Shown here: positions 61,367-64,000 of the stretch, piece after piece | Numbering within the stretch: the first letter of the stretch is position 1 | How the letters are laid out: the number at the start of each line of letters is the position of its first letter | Assembly: GCA_052117605.1 (NCBI GenBank) | Contig: JBQKIT010000002.1 | Length of the DNA: 64,000 nucleotides | Source of the DNA: CAG-791 sp000431495 | GTDB lineage: Bacteria > Bacillota > Clostridia > Lachnospirales > Lachnospiraceae | Strand: one strand, 5' to 3' | The notes under the pieces: model-generated | Databases searched by the model: none | Seen by the model: only the letters and a program-made list of their open reading frames with translations | Told to the model about the DNA's origin: nothing | Program-made: the position numbers and the translations under genes

Positions 61367-62314
61367 TTATTTAATGTGATATCGGGCATACATTTCTTTC
61401 CGGTACGCAGGATCGGTCGATGCCTTCAGAATTGACTCCTGATCTGCGCCGCTTTGTACCATCGCGGAGACCAGCGAAGCGAGTCGGTCTTCACCAAGTG
61501 CTCTGCCTTTTACTACACCGATGGCCTCGCCTTTTGCAACGCCGATTGCTTCGCCCTTTGCCATGCCGATGGCTTCACCCTCTGCTCTTGCGTCTTCTGC
61601 AACAACCTTCAGGGTTTCCTCTTCATCGTATTCGGTCAGCAGCATGTCGATCACCTCACCTTTCTGTGACAGAATGTAGTTCTTGACCTCTCCCTCCGGA
61701 AGGGAATCCAGTGCCTCATTTGCTGCCTGTTCCGCACCGACAGATGTAATCCGGTCTCTGTACGCACTTACAAACCGGGAGTAATCCTCCAGCGGTCTGC
61801 AGCAACCCGGAAGCCGGTGCCCCGGATTGATGTTGTACACATGCACGATTACATCGATATCGCCTCCGGGATTTTCGAAGCAGTCGGAGAGAGAAAGAAT
61901 GGTATCATCGTTTTCCTGAATTCCATTATACAGCACGACAAGTCTTGGAGTGGGAACTTTTACGAGCGTAGAGGTAAGCAACCGGGAGGAGTTCCTGGTG
62001 TCGTGGAGATATTTCTCCAGGGCATGTGCCGCATAGAGGAAGCAGCGAAGCGGCATGTTGGGATTCCAGGTGCTCTGCTGTTCGTACATGTTGAGGTCAC
62101 TGGCAAGGAGAAACGAAACATCGTTCTTCATACCCATGTAGACGACGTCCTCGATGGTGTTGAGCTGAAGATCATCCGGGTTGTCATAATCGGTTTGGTT
62201 GATGGCATTGTACAGCTCAAGGGTCAGACGTTTGCGCTCTTCGGAGCCGAAGAGAGCATAGAACAATCTGTCCTTGTAGCGTCGGTTTATTTTGTTTCCT
62301 GTCTTTTTCTTCAT
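61367..62314 (-). CDS. PD-(D/E)XK (Rpn/PDDEXK_2-like) nuclease or transposase-derived protein, intact copy
   Basis: A 315-residue protein. The nuclease core lies in residues 1-140: MKKKTGNKINRRYKDRLFYA, LQLNTIEDVVYMGMKNDVSF with the active Asp, and LASDLNMYEQQSTWNPNMPL, where E-x-Q stands for the E-x-K of the fold. RLVVLYNGIQENDD and the C-terminal LPEGEVKNYILSQKGEVIDML are family features. A Gly/Lys/Glu octapeptide (AKGEAIGV) is repeated about four times near residues 240-275. The ATG at 62314 follows AAGGAG. It is one of two copies; such nucleases are RecA-independent recombination promoters and spread by duplication. Confidence 0.85.
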   Translation of the reverse strand: MKKKTGNKINRRYKDRLFYALFGSEERKRLTLELYNAINQTDYDNPDDLQLNTIEDVVYMGMKNDVSFLLASDLNMYEQQSTWNPNMPLRCFLYAAHALEKYLHDTRNSSRLLTSTLVKVPTPRLVVLYNGIQENDDTILSLSDCFENPGGDIDVIVHVYNINPGHRLPGCCRPLEDYSRFVSAYRDRITSVGAEQAANEALDSLPEGEVKNYILSQKGEVIDMLLTEYDEEETLKVVAEDARAEGEAIGMAKGEAIGVAKGEAIGVVKGRALGEDRLASLVSAMVQSGADQESILKASTDPAYRKEMYARYHIK

Positions 62315-62635
62315 GGAGTCTCCTTGCCGCAGAGGATCAGAGAGAATCGGTCGTGTTTCGGGTGGTCTTGACCTGGAATGTAAGGCATGAATCAGATCAG
62401 AATCCGAATACAATCAGATCCTTCCGGCCTCTGCAAAATAGAATGGAATGGGATTGTTTCATGCATAGGCTTCGTTCGATAAGAATTAATGTGAATCAGA
62501 GTAAGAAGAATTTGAGATGGCCGGAGCCAATAGAGAAGGTCCGGATAAAGAAAGGGAACGCAGATATGCACTTGTTGCCTGAAGTATAGCAGGCGAAGAG
62601 TGTCCTGAATACTGGAAGAACTTCATAAAGATTTG
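61370..62635. repeat. 1.2-kb direct repeat, copy 2 (nuclease element)
   Basis: Counterpart of 51956-53176, in the same orientation and about 9.4 kb away. The region 62315-62635 upstream of the nuclease gene is conserved between copies although it holds no protein gene, so the mobile or amplified unit includes it. The 45-base length difference is mainly a 36-base expansion of the octapeptide repeat. Confidence 0.85.
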
Positions 62636-62806
62636 GGAAGCCGGTTTGTAGATATTTTTATCGTTATCCACAATTACCTTTGACCGTCGACATTTTATCC
62701 TGCTCCTGCGCCAATAAAGAGTATGGTTTTTGGCAGAATAGTGTAGAATAAAAAGATACGTCTGCCTTCAGTCGCGGCGGATAAGAAGAGAGGGAGTTGT
62801 CTGCAA
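62636..62806. other. Intergenic region before the MATE gene
   Basis: AT-rich, non-coding, and containing the presumed promoter of the transporter (candidate -10 TAGAAT near 62755). GAGGGAG sits 11 bases before the start codon. I see no operator or RNA element. Confidence 0.4.
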
Positions 62807-64000
62807 ATGAGTGGGAAAACAGAAGTGAGGGAAGTTCGGAATATGACAGAGGGGAATCCGGCGAAGCTGATTTTCTTCTTTGCCATTCCTTTGATGCTGG
62901 GAAATCTTTTTCAGCAGGTGTATACGATCACAGATACCATTATTGTCTCCAGAGGCGTAGGGGTTGATGCGCTGGCGGCACTCGGATCAGCGGACTGGTA
63001 CAATTATCTGGTGCTTGGAACGGTGCAGGGACTGACGCAGGGCTTTGCGATCCTGATGGCACAGTTTTTTGGCGGGAAGGAGTATGGGGATCTTCGGAAG
63101 GCCTGTGCTCATTCTGTGAGGCTTTCTGTGATCAGTGCGCTTCTTCTGACGGTTGTGGCGCAGCTTTCGGTGGGACCGGTGCTGACGATTCTGCATGTGG
63201 ATGCGGCAATACGCGGAGCAGCAGAGCTGTATATCCGGATCATTTTTGCAGGAATTCCGGCGCAGATGCTGTATAACTTCTGTGCATCAGAGCTGAGGGC
63301 CCTTGGCAACAGCAGAGACCCGCTGATTGCGATTGTGATTTCATCACTGCTCAATATCGTGTTGGACGTTCTGTTTGTTTTCGTCATTCCTTTTGGAATC
63401 GGCGGAGCAGCTGTGGCGACGATTCTGGCACAGGCCGTTTCCGGCGTGTATTGCCTTTTCGTTGTGCGGAGGGTGGAATACCTTCATTTCTCTGCAGAGG
63501 ATGGAAGAGGAAATCCGCAGATGGACGGAAGGCTGATGAAGCTGGCTCTTCCTGTGATGCTGATGAATAATATCATTGCCATCGGCGGAATGATTGTGAA
63601 TTCCGTAGTCAATCAGCTTGGAGTCGCTTTTGTTGCGGGATACACTGCCACCAATAAGCTGTATGGGGCGTTGGAAATGGCGGCGCTTGCGTATGGCTAT
63701 GCCATGCTGACTTATATTGGGCAAAATCTCGGAGCTGGGCGTTACGAGAGAATCCGGCGAGGATTTCGTGATGCGCTGCTGATTGCATTTGCGACGAGTG
63801 CATTGATCGGGGGCGTTATGATTCTGCTCCGGCATCAGATCATCGGACTGTTCATTCCTGCGTCCGGAGAGGAAGCGGTGCAGGCGACAGGCTATGCAAT
63901 CCAGTATCTCATCATTATGAGCTCCGCGCTGTTCATTCTCTATCTTCTGTATGTGGCACGAAGCACTCTTCAGGGCCTTGGCAACACCAGAATGCCGATG
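62807..64000 (+). CDS. MATE-family efflux transporter (3' end beyond window)
   Basis: The first 398 residues of a multidrug and toxin extrusion transporter, still open at the window edge; the family is about 450 residues. The N-terminal entry AKLIFFFAIPLMLGNLFQQV, VDALAALGSADWYNYLVLGT, the loop SELRALGNSRDPLIAIVISS and, in the second half, KLALPVMLMNNIIAIGGMIV and STLQGLGNTRMPM mark the two pseudo-symmetrical bundles of this Na+ or H+ antiporter family. ATG 62807 has GAGGGAG upstream. Transcription is away from the nuclease element. Confidence 0.92.
   Translation, partial: MSGKTEVREVRNMTEGNPAKLIFFFAIPLMLGNLFQQVYTITDTIIVSRGVGVDALAALGSADWYNYLVLGTVQGLTQGFAILMAQFFGGKEYGDLRKACAHSVRLSVISALLLTVVAQLSVGPVLTILHVDAAIRGAAELYIRIIFAGIPAQMLYNFCASELRALGNSRDPLIAIVISSLLNIVLDVLFVFVIPFGIGGAAVATILAQAVSGVYCLFVVRRVEYLHFSAEDGRGNPQMDGRLMKLALPVMLMNNIIAIGGMIVNSVVNQLGVAFVAGYTATNKLYGALEMAALAYGYAMLTYIGQNLGAGRYERIRRGFRDALLIAFATSALIGGVMILLRHQIIGLFIPASGEEAVQATGYAIQYLIIMSSALFILYLLYVARSTLQGLGNTRMPM

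Noticed and set aside
1..64000. CRISPR array
   Set aside because: No set of regularly spaced short repeats was seen; the repeats present are tandem pairs or the nuclease duplication.
1..64000. tRNA, rRNA or other structured RNA genes and riboswitches
   Set aside because: No tRNA T-loop or anticodon layout, rRNA core or recognisable riboswitch core was spotted, including upstream of cbiM, purB, purA and the DAHP synthase. A covariance-model scan would be needed to exclude them.

Overview
The window reads as one contiguous chromosomal segment of a Gram-positive obligate anaerobe of the Clostridia, most likely a Lachnospiraceae-type gut bacterium. The evidence is the gene families (reverse rubrerythrin, clostridial Crp/Fnr regulator, Mbeg1-like hydrolase, TraX-like protein, DUF5716/DUF5717 pair), strong AGGAGG-type ribosome sites, T-tailed hairpin terminators and moderately GC-rich coding sequence. 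Genes are dense on both strands, with the plus strand dominating. I recognise no rRNA, tRNA, CRISPR array, riboswitch, phage module or plasmid module.

Layout. 0.3-4.4 kb: an inositol-monophosphatase-family enzyme, a decayed AraC regulator, a small unknown protein, a Gfo/Idh/MocA oxidoreductase and a Crp/Fnr regulator. 4.5-7.4 kb: reverse rubrerythrin, sharing a short intergenic region and a perfect 14-bp palindrome with that regulator, then a membrane protein with a discoidin-like domain and a PAP2 phosphatase. 7.6-12.3 kb: a small alarmone synthetase, an OmpR-type two-component system, an esterase and the PLP-homeostasis protein. 12.4-15.4 kb: a small Nif11-like protein and a cobalt/nickel ECF importer (cbiM-cbiQ-cbiO). 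15.5-21.9 kb: a stand-alone VOC protein, citrate synthase, uridine phosphorylase, a cytoplasmic BMP-domain protein, a metallophosphoesterase and DAHP synthase. 22-31 kb: a GH3 glycosidase, a CYTH protein, TruA, an orphan HicB, an Mbeg1-like hydrolase, a TraX-like protein and a beta-CASP ribonuclease-like enzyme. 30.6-35.6 kb: thyA, folA, a PpiC-type lipoprotein foldase and htpG under a perfect CIRCE element.

35.8-44.4 kb holds the most intriguing block: a 1221-residue beta-sandwich/helical-repeat protein, a degenerate Hsp70/actin-fold protein and a TPR-like protein in tight succession, followed by purB and purA. 44.5-51.9 kb: an acetyltransferase, a metal efflux permease, a ferredoxin-fused aldo/keto reductase and a MarR-controlled heterodimeric ABC exporter. 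52-64 kb is more plastic. Two direct copies of a 1.2-kb PD-(D/E)XK nuclease element (one broken by a single-base deletion) flank about 8 kb that contains a YeiH-type permease, an SDR, a GH127 arabinofuranosidase, a 5'-deoxynucleotidase, a serine hydrolase, a response-regulator stump and a NapH-like iron-sulfur membrane protein. A MATE transporter runs off the right edge.

Together the genes suggest a saccharolytic anaerobe (GH3, GH127, Gfo/Idh, esterase) with oxygen defence (reverse rubrerythrin), stringent-response and heat-shock control, folate/thymidylate and purine synthesis, and multidrug export. Functions are assigned from motifs and family recall only; no database search was run.
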